NCBI GenBank assembly: GCA_016718205.1
Contig: JADKEB010000031.1
Coordinates: forward strand, 124,001 to 188,000
Direction of reading: 5' to 3'
Source of the DNA: Saprospiraceae bacterium
GTDB taxonomy: Bacteria; Bacteroidota; Bacteroidia; Chitinophagales; Saprospiraceae
DNA length: 64,000 nt
Part shown: in pieces, positions 35,274-43,329 of the stretch
How positions within the stretch are numbered: the first letter of the stretch is position 1
How the letters are laid out: each line of letters starts with the position of its first letter
Position numbers and translations under genes: made by a program
The notes under the pieces: generated by a model
Database searches by the model: none
What the model was told of the DNA's origin: nothing
What the model saw: the letters and a program-made list of their open reading frames with translations, nothing else

Positions 35274-35467
35274 TTTCAAAATATATTTAGTTATGAATTT
35301 AGTATAACAGTAATATGATAACACCAGAAACTGTTTGGTTTCCATACTTAAGATAGACAATATTCAAGTCGAAAGGTTTAACTCAAAGTATAGAATCATT
35401 AAATAATACATCTTTTTAACAACAATCTATAATGATTACAACAATGCTCTATCGGAACTCCTATGTT

Positions 35468-35490
35468 AGAGTATGTTTAAAATTTTTTTA
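35468..35490. repeat. Partial end of the GAGTATG repeat family
   Basis: AGAGTATGTTTAAA and the following T run match the terminal repeat of the elements at 23234 and 42664. No second end was found. The rest of the ~450-base gap (35274-35766) is dominated by A and T homopolymers and shows nothing else besides the -7 box at 35657. Confidence 0.4.
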
Positions 35491-35656
35491 TTTGTAAAAT
35501 AAAGAGTTTTTGTTTTGGCCAAAAAAAAAATAACCCCCTTTTTTAAACTAAAAAAGGCGAGTTTTTTTTTTAGGTCGCTTCAAAATTTATTTTTTTTTAA
35601 AAATTTAAAACCTTAAGTAATTATAATTTCTCAATAATTCCACACAACATTTTGAC

Positions 35657-35664
35657 TAATTTTG
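35657..35664 (+). promoter_or_regulatory. -7 box upstream of the SixA-like gene
   Basis: TAATTTTG matches TAnnTTTG. No -33 TTG at the right distance. It would give a leader of ~95 bases to the TTG start. Confidence 0.35.
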
Positions 35665-35766
35665 CGATTTATTAAATGTAAATTTAGCTATCATTACAGA
35701 TTTCAATGTGTGTCAATTTGATGTGTAATGTGTAGCAGTATTACCAATAATCTAAAAAGTATTATA

Positions 35767-36252
35767 TTGAAAAAAGTAATCATAGTAAGGCATGCAAAAT
35801 CTTCCTGGGATGATTTCAGGATGACTGATTTTGATCGTCCACTTGACCAACGTGGTCTTCGGGATGCTCCAAATATGGCAAAATTATTGAAAGCCGAAGG
35901 TCTGAAACCTGATATCATCTATACCAGTGATGCTAATCGGGCACAAACCACAGCCAACTTTTTCGCATCAGAATTTGATATGGAAATCAATAAAAAACAT
36001 AGCCTTTATCACGGTGCACCGGATGATTATCTCGATGTCATCAGAATGGAAAATGATCAGTATCAAACCATTGCATTATTTGGACACAATCCCGGCATCA
36101 CTTTTCTTACTAATCTGATTAGCTCGGGAAGTACAGACAATATTCCTACTTGTGGTATCATTATTGCCGGATATATGGGGAAACTATGGTCTGATTGTGA
36201 CTGGTCGGGTTTGAAACTCATTAAAATCCTAACACCCAAAACCAATACTTAA
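35767..36252 (+). CDS. SixA-like histidine phosphatase
   Basis: About 161 residues. The phosphoglycerate-mutase-fold active site is IIVRHAKSSW (nucleophile His near residue 8), with ERPLDxRG-like DRPLDQRGLRDAPNMA, TSDANRAQTT, and the second histidine in ALFGHNPGIT. Such SixA-type proteins dephosphorylate histidine phosphotransfer or PTS proteins. TTG 35767 gives MKKVIIVRHAKSSW, the family start; an ATG at 35728 would add 13 unconserved residues. The stop codon overlaps the next start by one base. Confidence 0.85.
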   Translation: MKKVIIVRHAKSSWDDFRMTDFDRPLDQRGLRDAPNMAKLLKAEGLKPDIIYTSDANRAQTTANFFASEFDMEINKKHSLYHGAPDDYLDVIRMENDQYQTIALFGHNPGITFLTNLISSGSTDNIPTCGIIIAGYMGKLWSDCDWSGLKLIKILTPKTNT

Positions 36253-36608
36253 TGATTAAAACTATGCAGCAATATATTTTGATTTTGGTATTGATCTCAT
36301 GCCATCAAAAAAAGTATGAAATGGTACTTACCAACGATGAGCTCGTCCATGCCATGGTTGAGATGTACACAATCAATGCAGCACTGGATATTAATGATCC
36401 ATCACTTAAGGATAGTATGTCATCGGTATATTTCAAAAAAGTCGCGGAGTTGACCGGACATTCTCCTGAGCTCGTCAAAAATGATTTTGATAACCTAATT
36501 CTTATGCCTGACAGCCTGTTGATGATTCAGGGTAGGGCTTTGGATACTTTGCGCTTTCTTCAGGATAAATCCACTACCACATCTCCTATCAGTATTGGAT
36601 TGCAATGA
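36252..36608 (+). CDS. DUF4296 lipoprotein
   Basis: A 118-residue protein with a lipoprotein signal (ILILVLISC, Cys17) and the DUF4296 pattern: LTNDELVHAMVEMYTINAALDI, then YFKKVAELTGHSPELVKNDFDNLILMPDSLLMIQGRALDTL. Predominantly helical; family function unknown, restricted to Bacteroidota. Translationally coupled to the SixA-like gene. Confidence 0.8.
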   Translation: MIKTMQQYILILVLISCHQKKYEMVLTNDELVHAMVEMYTINAALDINDPSLKDSMSSVYFKKVAELTGHSPELVKNDFDNLILMPDSLLMIQGRALDTLRFLQDKSTTTSPISIGLQ

Positions 36609-36722
36609 CCTGTACTTACCTAATTGGATAACAAAGAGCAGATTATCAATTTAATACATAGCTGTTAATTATTTATATATTTAAATTCAATTATTCATTA
36701 CCCTTTGATCAGGTTATATTTT

Positions 36723-36730
36723 TACTTTTG
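36723..36730 (+). promoter_or_regulatory. -7 box upstream of accD
   Basis: TACTTTTG is a full match, 50 bases before the ATG. TTTG at 36704-36707 is only 15 bases upstream, shorter than the usual spacing. Confidence 0.45.
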
Positions 36731-36780
36731 CGGTTTATTGACTGACATTTTAAACCCGTAAAACCTTAAAATTAAAAGCC

Positions 36781-37662
36781 ATGAGTTGGTTTAAAAGACT
36801 GAAAGAAGGAATCCAGACAGCAACAAAAAACAAAAAGGAAACCCCGGATGGTTTATGGCATAAATGTCCAAGTTGCGGTGAAATGACCACTGTTAAAGAC
36901 CTCCGGGATAATCTTTTTATTTGCCCGAAATGTGATTATCATACAAGGATTAGTTCATTAGATTATTTTGAAATTATATTTGACGGAAAGTATTCAAGAA
37001 TGTTTGACAACATCATCTCAGTTGATATGCTTGAATTTAAAGATGTTAAATCCTATGAGGACCGACTGGCAGAAGCCTATAAGAAGACCAATCTCAACGA
37101 TTCTATGTCTGTGGCAGCAGTAAATGTCAATAAATATCCATTGGTAGTTGCCTGTATGGATTTTGGTTTTATAGGAGGTTCGATGGGATCAGTAGTAGGA
37201 GAAAAGATTTCCAGATCTATTGACTATTGTATAGAGCATAGGGTACCTTTGATGATCATTTCCAAATCCGGAGGTGCACGAATGATGGAGTCTGCTTTTT
37301 CTCTGATGCAAATGGCAAAAACATCTGCTAAGTTGACCCTAATGGCTAAAAACGGGATTCCTTATTTTTCATTTATGACTGATCCTACCACAGGAGGTGT
37401 TACGGCTTCTTATGCGATGCTTGGAGATTTGAATTTCGCTGAGCCGGCAGCACTAATTGGTTTTGCAGGTCCGAGAGTTATAAAAGAAACCATCAAACGG
37501 GATCTTCCGGAAGATTTTCAGACTTCTGAATATCTTTTGGAACATGGCTTCCTTGATTTTATTGTTCATAGAAAAGACCTTAAAGCCAAACTAGCTGATA
37601 TTCTATCCTGTTTTGATCTCAAAAAGTCAGAAAGTAAAGAATTGTCAGAAGTACAAGAATAA
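36781..37662 (+). CDS. accD: Acetyl-CoA carboxylase carboxyltransferase subunit beta
   Basis: A 293-residue protein. The N-terminal zinc ribbon has Cys29, Cys32, Cys48 and Cys51 (CPSCG, CPKC). The crotonase-like carboxyltransferase domain includes GFIGGSMGSVVGEKI, MIISKSGGARMMES and TDPTTGGVTASYAMLGDLNFAEP. With AccA it moves the carboxyl group from carboxybiotin to acetyl-CoA, giving malonyl-CoA. Monocistronic; its 3' end overlaps the convergent bshC by 18 bases. Confidence 0.96.
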   Translation: MSWFKRLKEGIQTATKNKKETPDGLWHKCPSCGEMTTVKDLRDNLFICPKCDYHTRISSLDYFEIIFDGKYSRMFDNIISVDMLEFKDVKSYEDRLAEAYKKTNLNDSMSVAAVNVNKYPLVVACMDFGFIGGSMGSVVGEKISRSIDYCIEHRVPLMIISKSGGARMMESAFSLMQMAKTSAKLTLMAKNGIPYFSFMTDPTTGGVTASYAMLGDLNFAEPAALIGFAGPRVIKETIKRDLPEDFQTSEYLLEHGFLDFIVHRKDLKAKLADILSCFDLKKSESKELSEVQE

Positions 37663-39240
37663 AAAGTTCTTTTCAAGAGGATCACAAATGGCTATAAGCT
37701 CATCCTGCAATGACATACCTTCCACTGATATGTATTGCAACATGCTTTCTCTTCTTTCCTGAAGGTTGTTTTCTGGAAAGAGTTTTTGCCGTATATTTTT
37801 TAATTGGTTTATGGCTGTTTCTTCCTTGGTTTTGATGGATTTTTTAAGCCTTGCTTCTATACCTTCTATATTTTTAATCACTTTATGGCCTTCACTCAAG
37901 ACATATGGAGCCAATGTCGGGTCAATGATTTTTGCACGCTCTGATATGGAAGTAAAAACCTGATTGACTTTTTCTATTTCATTGGCTAAGTGGAAGTCAG
38001 CTTCTGCGACATGCTCAAGGTATTCTGTGATCATTTTATTTTCGTCTTTCAAAAGCAAATGGAGAGAAATTCCTGGTTTGTCCATAGTTTTCTGCACTGC
38101 TTTTGTCATCATCATGAGAGAATTTCTTCTGATAAGTGCCGGGAAGAAAACACCAAAATATTCAAACTGTGATTTCCTTTCCAACCAATATGCGATCTCT
38201 CCTCCGCCTCCTACATAGGCAATATTGGGCAATAAATATTCCTGAAATATAGGTCTCATAATGACATTCGGGCTAAATCGCTCAGGGACCTTATCAATCA
38301 ACTGCATCATTTCAGCTTCTGAAAATACCAATTCCGTATGGTTTACATGGTAATGATTATTTTCAAAATAGATGCGTTCCCGCAATCCATCCAGCATGTA
38401 GAATAAATTGATATCTCTGGCAAATGCTTGTGGTCGGTAACCCAAAGCAGACAATTCATCCTGGGTTTTTTGAACCAAATGAATACTTTTTCGCTCTAAT
38501 ATTTCTTTTTTTATGAAAGGTGCAAAAGCATTTTTAAACCTTGAATCATCCATATTGAGCACAATGAGTCCGTATGCTCCAAAAAATTTATTCAACCATG
38601 AAAATACAAAATCATTGTAAGTATTTGCATTTTGGAGCGATGTTTCAAAGATGGAGATGATATCTTTTACATGATCGTTGTGACCAAGGATTTCCTGAAC
38701 ATTATTGATCACTTCTTCCAAACCTGCCGTCGCAAATCTGCCAACAGGGCCTTTTGATTCATTTTGCCACTCGATGGATTTATTGTACAAAAATATGGAT
38801 TTGACTTCATCAAAGTCATGATCCTCAGATCCACTGATAAAAACCGGTACGAACTTACAATCATTAAATTTTTTACTTAATTGTCTGCACAGATTTATAG
38901 TGGAGTATATCTTATAAAAATAATATGCAGGCCCACCCAGGAGACTCGGCTGGTGTGCCGTGACAATAGTAAATGTATTTTCTTCCTGAAGATCTTTAAT
39001 ATTTTGAGTTTGTAGATCAGTGGGATCTGATTTTGTGTAATGATCCTGCAATACATTTACGAGTAACTTTCTGTCTACGGGAAACCGATTCTTCCTGACT
39101 TCAATTGCATCTTTCAAACCATCCAAATCAGGGGTGAATTGAATGAAATGTTTAAGTTTTTCCGGATTCTGTTGATAAAATTTATCCTTAAATGAAAGTG
39201 AATTTATCTCGTCAAAAGGTACTTTTTCTATGCGGAGCAT
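37645..39240 (-). CDS. bshC: Bacillithiol biosynthesis cysteine-adding enzyme
   Basis: A 531-residue protein of the BshC family: TIVTAHQPSLLGGPAYYFYKIYSTINLCRQL (the VTxHQ...GPLYxxYKI signature), FVPVFISGSEDHDFDEV (the SEDHD motif), and VGGGGEIAYWLE near the middle. A coiled-coil C-terminal region follows (SEGHKVIKNIEGIEARLKKSIKTKEE). It adds cysteine to GlcN-malate in the last step of bacillithiol synthesis, giving a glutathione-like thiol. No bshA/bshB in this window. Confidence 0.94.
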   Translation of the reverse strand: MLRIEKVPFDEINSLSFKDKFYQQNPEKLKHFIQFTPDLDGLKDAIEVRKNRFPVDRKLLVNVLQDHYTKSDPTDLQTQNIKDLQEENTFTIVTAHQPSLLGGPAYYFYKIYSTINLCRQLSKKFNDCKFVPVFISGSEDHDFDEVKSIFLYNKSIEWQNESKGPVGRFATAGLEEVINNVQEILGHNDHVKDIISIFETSLQNANTYNDFVFSWLNKFFGAYGLIVLNMDDSRFKNAFAPFIKKEILERKSIHLVQKTQDELSALGYRPQAFARDINLFYMLDGLRERIYFENNHYHVNHTELVFSEAEMMQLIDKVPERFSPNVIMRPIFQEYLLPNIAYVGGGGEIAYWLERKSQFEYFGVFFPALIRRNSLMMMTKAVQKTMDKPGISLHLLLKDENKMITEYLEHVAEADFHLANEIEKVNQVFTSISERAKIIDPTLAPYVLSEGHKVIKNIEGIEARLKKSIKTKEETAINQLKNIRQKLFPENNLQERRESMLQYISVEGMSLQDELIAICDPLEKNFLFLYF

Positions 39241-39399
39241 GAGGATATTGCGTTAAATTTTATGGGTGTTGGTTTAACTTTTTGACTCTCTACGAAAGAT
39301 ATTTTTTTAAACACATTGACATCAACCTGAAATTTAATAGTTTTGTTCATTTAATGTAAAATGATTTGGGTATATGTTGAAGGTACAAAAATTACATCC

Positions 39400-40122
39400 A
39401 TGATTAGAATACACATTAATTGCGACATGGCAGAATCTTACGGCAATCTCAAAAGTGGCAATGACATTGATATCATGCCGTTCGTAGATGCTGTAAATAT
39501 AGCTTGTGGATTTCATGGCGGAGACCCGTTAACTATTTTCGATACAATTACACTCGCTCACCAACTTAATAAAGAGATTGGTGCGCATCCATCATATCCT
39601 GATTTAGTAGGATTTGGCAGGAGATATATGGAGATGACATCATCAGAGCTTTATGCTGCATTAGTGTATCAGATTGGAGCAGTAAAAGCTATGGCGGAAA
39701 GCATTGGAAGTAAATTATATCATGTCAAACCTCATGGTGCATTGTACAATGCTGCATTTTCAAATCAAAATGTGGCATCAGTTATTGTTGATGCTGTGAA
39801 AGCTATCGATGCAGGTTTGATAATTTATGCTCAGGAATATTCTCTAATTGAAAAAACAGCACAGAAGTCAGGTATAACTATCATGAACGAAGGATTTGCT
39901 GACAGAAAATACAATAATGATGGTACTTTGGCACATAGACAATTACCCGGTGCCGTGATCTCTTCACCTGAAGAAGTCAAAGAACAAGCATTTTTGCTAA
40001 TTGAAGGAAAGGCATTGACTATCTCCGGAAAGATAATTAAAGTCGCTGTGGATACTATTTGCCTACATGGTGATCACCCTGAAGTGGTACAATCCTTAAC
40101 CTTGATCAGAAACCAATCTTAG
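39400..40122 (+). CDS. pxpA: 5-oxoprolinase subunit A (LamB/YcsF family)
   Basis: A 240-residue protein with the family opening IHINCDMAESYGNLKSGNDIDIMPFVDAVNIACGFHGGDP and GAHPSYPDLVGFGRR, KPHGALYN and GFADRKYNNDGTLAHR. PxpABC hydrolyses 5-oxoproline, a damage product of glutamine and glutamate, with ATP. Start ATG 39400, since the residues before it do not match the family. pxpB follows after 10 bases. Confidence 0.93.
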   Translation: MIRIHINCDMAESYGNLKSGNDIDIMPFVDAVNIACGFHGGDPLTIFDTITLAHQLNKEIGAHPSYPDLVGFGRRYMEMTSSELYAALVYQIGAVKAMAESIGSKLYHVKPHGALYNAAFSNQNVASVIVDAVKAIDAGLIIYAQEYSLIEKTAQKSGITIMNEGFADRKYNNDGTLAHRQLPGAVISSPEEVKEQAFLLIEGKALTISGKIIKVAVDTICLHGDHPEVVQSLTLIRNQS

Positions 40123-40132
40123 CTTTGAAACT

Positions 40133-40780
40133 ATGTTTGAAAAGGTAAGACAGTTTGGCCCAAATGCGATACTATTAGAATGGCAACAATCCATAACCGA
40201 CGATATCATTGACGAAATTGCTTTTTATACCAGAGAGCTAAACAATAGAAAGATCAATGGGATCATAGATATTGTTCCTGCATATGCATCCTTGACCATT
40301 TTCTTCCATCCGGAATGGCTAAATCGTCAAAAGTTGAAGGAGATTTTAAGTAAGATCAAGTACAGTCAACTTGAATCAGTCGATGTCAAGACCTGGGACA
40401 TTCAGGTGCTCTATGACACTGACGAATCAGCAGATATGATAGCAATGATGAAATATACAGGCTTAAGCAGAGACAGCATAGTCGCATCACATTCTCAGGC
40501 GACGTATAAAGTGTGTTTTATTGGTTTTTTGCCAGGTTTTTTATACCTTAGTGGTCTACCTTCGGTGCTTTGTATACCCCGGAAAAATGTTCCATCTACC
40601 CATGTGGTTAAAGGGTCAGTGGCCATCGGAGGGTGTCAGACAGGTATTTATCCTGGTGATAGTCCGGGCGGATGGCATGTGATAGGAAATACAAAGTTCG
40701 ATTTTATTCAATATACTAAAATGCCGTATTGTCCTGTTCAGCCTGGTGATAAAATAAAATTTGTTCCTTTATTGTCCTAA
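40133..40780 (+). CDS. pxpB: 5-oxoprolinase subunit B (KipI family)
   Basis: A 215-residue protein with the KipI signature CFIGFLPGFLYLSGLP, IPRKNVPSTHVVKGSVAIGGCQTGIYPGDSPGGWHVIG. It partners with PxpA and PxpC in ATP-dependent 5-oxoproline cleavage. The usual next gene, pxpC (KipA), is absent: only 17 bases separate this stop codon from the convergent desulfurase gene. Confidence 0.92.
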   Translation: MFEKVRQFGPNAILLEWQQSITDDIIDEIAFYTRELNNRKINGIIDIVPAYASLTIFFHPEWLNRQKLKEILSKIKYSQLESVDVKTWDIQVLYDTDESADMIAMMKYTGLSRDSIVASHSQATYKVCFIGFLPGFLYLSGLPSVLCIPRKNVPSTHVVKGSVAIGGCQTGIYPGDSPGGWHVIGNTKFDFIQYTKMPYCPVQPGDKIKFVPLLS

Positions 40781-40797
40781 AATCTTTATAAAGATAC

Positions 40798-41922
40798 TCA
40801 GATGACTTCCTTCAGCTTTTCAATAGTATAGTTCAATTCTTCGATGGTATTGTATGGTGAAAATGAGAATCGAATAGTTTTTCTTTCCTTTGGATGTTTT
40901 ATAGCTTGTATGACGTGTGAGTCTTCTTCAATACCTGCACTGCATGCACTTCCGGATGATACAGAAATCCCGTTAATATCCAGATTCATCACCAGCATTT
41001 CAGTTTTAGGACCAGGAGGAAATGACACACTTAAGATATGTGCAAGAAAGTGATCATCCTGATTTCCATTGAAGGAGATGTCGTTGATACTATTTGACAA
41101 TTGTTGTTTCATTAGATTTCTCAGATTTATTATATTTTTATAGTTTTTATCCATATCTTTTACTGATACCTCTAATGCTTTTTCTAAGCCTGCAATGGCG
41201 GCTACATTTTCAGTACCAGCTCGCATATTTCGTTCCTGAGCACCTCCGTGTATGTAGGCAGGTAGCATGTAATCGTTGCTGATATACACAAATCCGATTC
41301 CTTTGGGGCCATGAAATTTATGGGCTGATGCGGATAGGAAACTGATATTGGATGATTGGATGTCGATCGGATATTTACCTATTGTCTGTACAGCATCACA
41401 ATGAAATGGCACTTTGTATTTTTTACAGATTTCACCAGTCAACTGTAAATCAATCATGGTTCCTATCTCATTGTTGCCATGCATAAGGCTGACTAGGGTT
41501 TCCGCACTCTCTTCTTCTAACAGGTTGGCAAGTTGATCAGTATCCGGATTCCCTTTATGATCGACATGTAGGTAAATGACTTCAATGTGCCTTGATTTTG
41601 CTAAATATTGGACAGTGTGCAGGACGCAGTGGTGCTCTGTTGGTGATGTGATGATCCTTTTGATATGGAGATATTCGACTGCATTTTTCAGTACCATATT
41701 ATTGGCCTCGGTTGCACAAGATGTAAAAAACACTTCTGATAAGGAAGCATTGATTGTTTTGGCGACGGTTTTTCTTGCCTGCTCGATCAGTGATTTAGTC
41801 TTTCGGCCATGCCAGTGTATAGAAGATGGATTGCCAAAATCTTCTTTGAAAATACGGCACATCACTTCGACCACCTCATCTGTCATAGATGTAGTAGACG
41901 CATTGTCAAAGTAAACTCTCAT
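40798..41922 (-). CDS. Cysteine desulfurase, NifS/IscS type
   Basis: A 374-residue aminotransferase class V protein: YFDNASTTSM opening, GNPSSIHWHGR, FTSCATEANN, HCDAVQTIGKYPID, PLP lysine Lys202 in SASAHKFHGPKGIGF and catalytic Cys327 in SSGSACSAG. It liberates sulfur from cysteine for Fe-S clusters or thiolation. With no isc/suf scaffold genes nearby, the partner is unclear; the short active-site loop is of the IscS/NifS kind rather than SufS. Confidence 0.92.
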   Translation of the reverse strand: MRVYFDNASTTSMTDEVVEVMCRIFKEDFGNPSSIHWHGRKTKSLIEQARKTVAKTINASLSEVFFTSCATEANNMVLKNAVEYLHIKRIITSPTEHHCVLHTVQYLAKSRHIEVIYLHVDHKGNPDTDQLANLLEEESAETLVSLMHGNNEIGTMIDLQLTGEICKKYKVPFHCDAVQTIGKYPIDIQSSNISFLSASAHKFHGPKGIGFVYISNDYMLPAYIHGGAQERNMRAGTENVAAIAGLEKALEVSVKDMDKNYKNIINLRNLMKQQLSNSINDISFNGNQDDHFLAHILSVSFPPGPKTEMLVMNLDINGISVSSGSACSAGIEEDSHVIQAIKHPKERKTIRFSFSPYNTIEELNYTIEKLKEVI

Positions 41923-41960
41923 TTTAGATTTTTGGGTTTAAGGATCAATTACTGTGAAAT

Positions 41961-42003
41961 AACAAAAATGCCGCACCTGCTGAGCAGATACGGCATTTTT
42001 GTT
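41961..42003 (-). terminator. Rho-independent terminator after the LysM gene
   Basis: A perfect 13-bp stem (AACAAAAATGCCG 41961-41973 with CGGCATTTTTGTT 41991-42003) around a 17-base loop. It is AT-flanked on both sides, so it could act on both strands. It lies past the stop codon of the LysM gene. Confidence 0.8.
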
Positions 42004-42021
42004 ATTTCCTTTTACATGTCA

Positions 42022-42522
42022 TTATAAAGCTGGTATCCGTAACACTTGACCAGGATAAATGAGATCAGGTGAAGTAAGCATAGGTTTATTTGCTTCGAAG
42101 ATCACAGGATATTTCATCATATCCCCATAATGTTCCTGTGCAATTTTTGAAAGAGAGTCGCCTTTTTTAACTTCATAAAAAGTGGCTTCTGGTTCTGGAT
42201 TGATCACAGAAATTCTGTCATCTACAGTTGCAATTCCTTCAGTATTACCAACTATAAGAATCACTTTTTCTTTTGCAGCTGTTGACTCTACCTGACCGTA
42301 TACCGTCGCTTTGTCATCTTCTACCACAATGTCCAGATTTTCTACAGGAATACCATGTGAAACTACCTGTGCCGCAAGAGCTGCTGCTTTGTTTTTTTCT
42401 GCGGCTTCTTGCAGTGCTTCCATTGCTGCATTAGGATTTGTTGCAGGTGCTGAAGGAGCTGCTTCAGATTTTCCTCCGAAAAGTTTTGATCCGGCAGCCT
42501 TTAAAAATGAAAATAATCCCAT
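42022..42522 (-). CDS. BON and LysM domain protein
   Basis: A 166-residue protein. Residues 1-55 are a low-complexity Ala/Pro/Glu region. A BON domain follows (VVSHGIPVENLDIVVEDDKATVYGQVESTAAKEKVILIVGNTEGIATVDDRI) and then a C-terminal LysM domain (FYEVKKGDSLSKIAQEHYGDMMKYPVIFEANKPMLTSPDLIYPGQVLRIPAL). It resembles E. coli YgaU/LysM, an osmotically induced potassium-binding protein. There is no signal peptide, so it is likely cytoplasmic. Single gene with its own terminator. Confidence 0.87.
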   Translation of the reverse strand: MGLFSFLKAAGSKLFGGKSEAAPSAPATNPNAAMEALQEAAEKNKAAALAAQVVSHGIPVENLDIVVEDDKATVYGQVESTAAKEKVILIVGNTEGIATVDDRISVINPEPEATFYEVKKGDSLSKIAQEHYGDMMKYPVIFEANKPMLTSPDLIYPGQVLRIPAL

Positions 42523-42663
42523 AATTAATTGATTTTAAAATTTGATTTAAACATAACCAATATCAGTTACGACGCAAATAACGATAAATTGCTAAAAATA
42601 ATTTCAAAACTTGTAAAAAAAATTAAGATTTTCTCCGATTCTCACATCATTTCTAATTTTTCA

Positions 42664-42955
42664 GAGTATGGTTTAACTTTTATGTTTGAGTGAAAGTGAG
42701 GAAAATTACTTTTAGACACGATTATATGTATCTTCAAGTCAAGCTATTATTAAAATTAACTCTATTGTCCAAAGTCTCTGACTTTTGGACTTTTATCTAT
42801 CGGTCTCATGACTGGAGTAAATTGTCCACAACCGGTCAAAGACCGTAAGATAGGTTTCGTCAAAGTCAGGTAAGACTTTGACAAACGAAGTTGATATTGC
42901 AGCAGAAAGTAAAATTTGCTACTTGGAGCCAAATGATAAAAGTTTAAAAATACTC
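42664..42955. repeat. MITE-like element, copy B, with internal hairpins
   Basis: A 292-base element with the same ends as 23234-23393 (GAGTATGGTTTAA ... TTTAAAAATACTC). The middle is different and holds two strong hairpins: GTCCAAAGTC/GACTTTTGGAC near 42767-42790, and a perfect 9-bp GTCAAAGTC (42859-42867) with GACTTTGAC (42874-42882). No reading frame. It occupies the first half of the 807-base gap before secDF. Confidence 0.7.
42728..42754. repeat. 27-base direct repeat, first copy
   Basis: This segment, beginning GTATCTTCAAGTCAAGC and lying inside the copy B element, recurs at 43071-43097 with a single difference. Confidence 0.7.
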
Positions 42956-43070
42956 TTAGTGAAAAGCTCAGATGAAAAAGACTTCTTCTAGTATTGAGTA
43001 AATAAATATAATAAAAACCATTTCCTTTCCCAATGCTCTAATTGATGAAGCAAGCCACATACTAATGAAT

Positions 43071-43097
43071 GTATCATCAAGTCAAGCTATTATTAAA
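43071..43097. repeat. 27-base direct repeat, second copy
   Basis: 26 of 27 bases match 42728-42754. It lies outside copy B, so the secDF upstream gap is composite. The remaining sequence to 43289 is AT-rich and shows nothing else. Confidence 0.7.
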
Positions 43098-43289
43098 CTA
43101 TTTTTTAAATGCTCTTTTGAAAGGAGAAATTAATAAGTAGAATTTCAAAATTTGAGAAATTAAAATTAAATCATTTTACATTAATAAATTATATTATTTA
43201 TAATCACCAGTAAAACAGTACTTTAAAATACTGATAATTTTTTTTATAGATATGTTTTTATTATTTTCTTACAAATTTAACAAAAGTCG

Positions 43290-43297
43290 TATATTTG
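43290..43297 (+). promoter_or_regulatory. -7 box upstream of secDF
   Basis: TATATTTG, 32 bases before the ATG, fully matches TAnnTTTG; no -33 box is clear. Confidence 0.45.
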
Positions 43298-43329
43298 CGG
43301 AGTTTTTTCAAAAATGACATATTATTACA

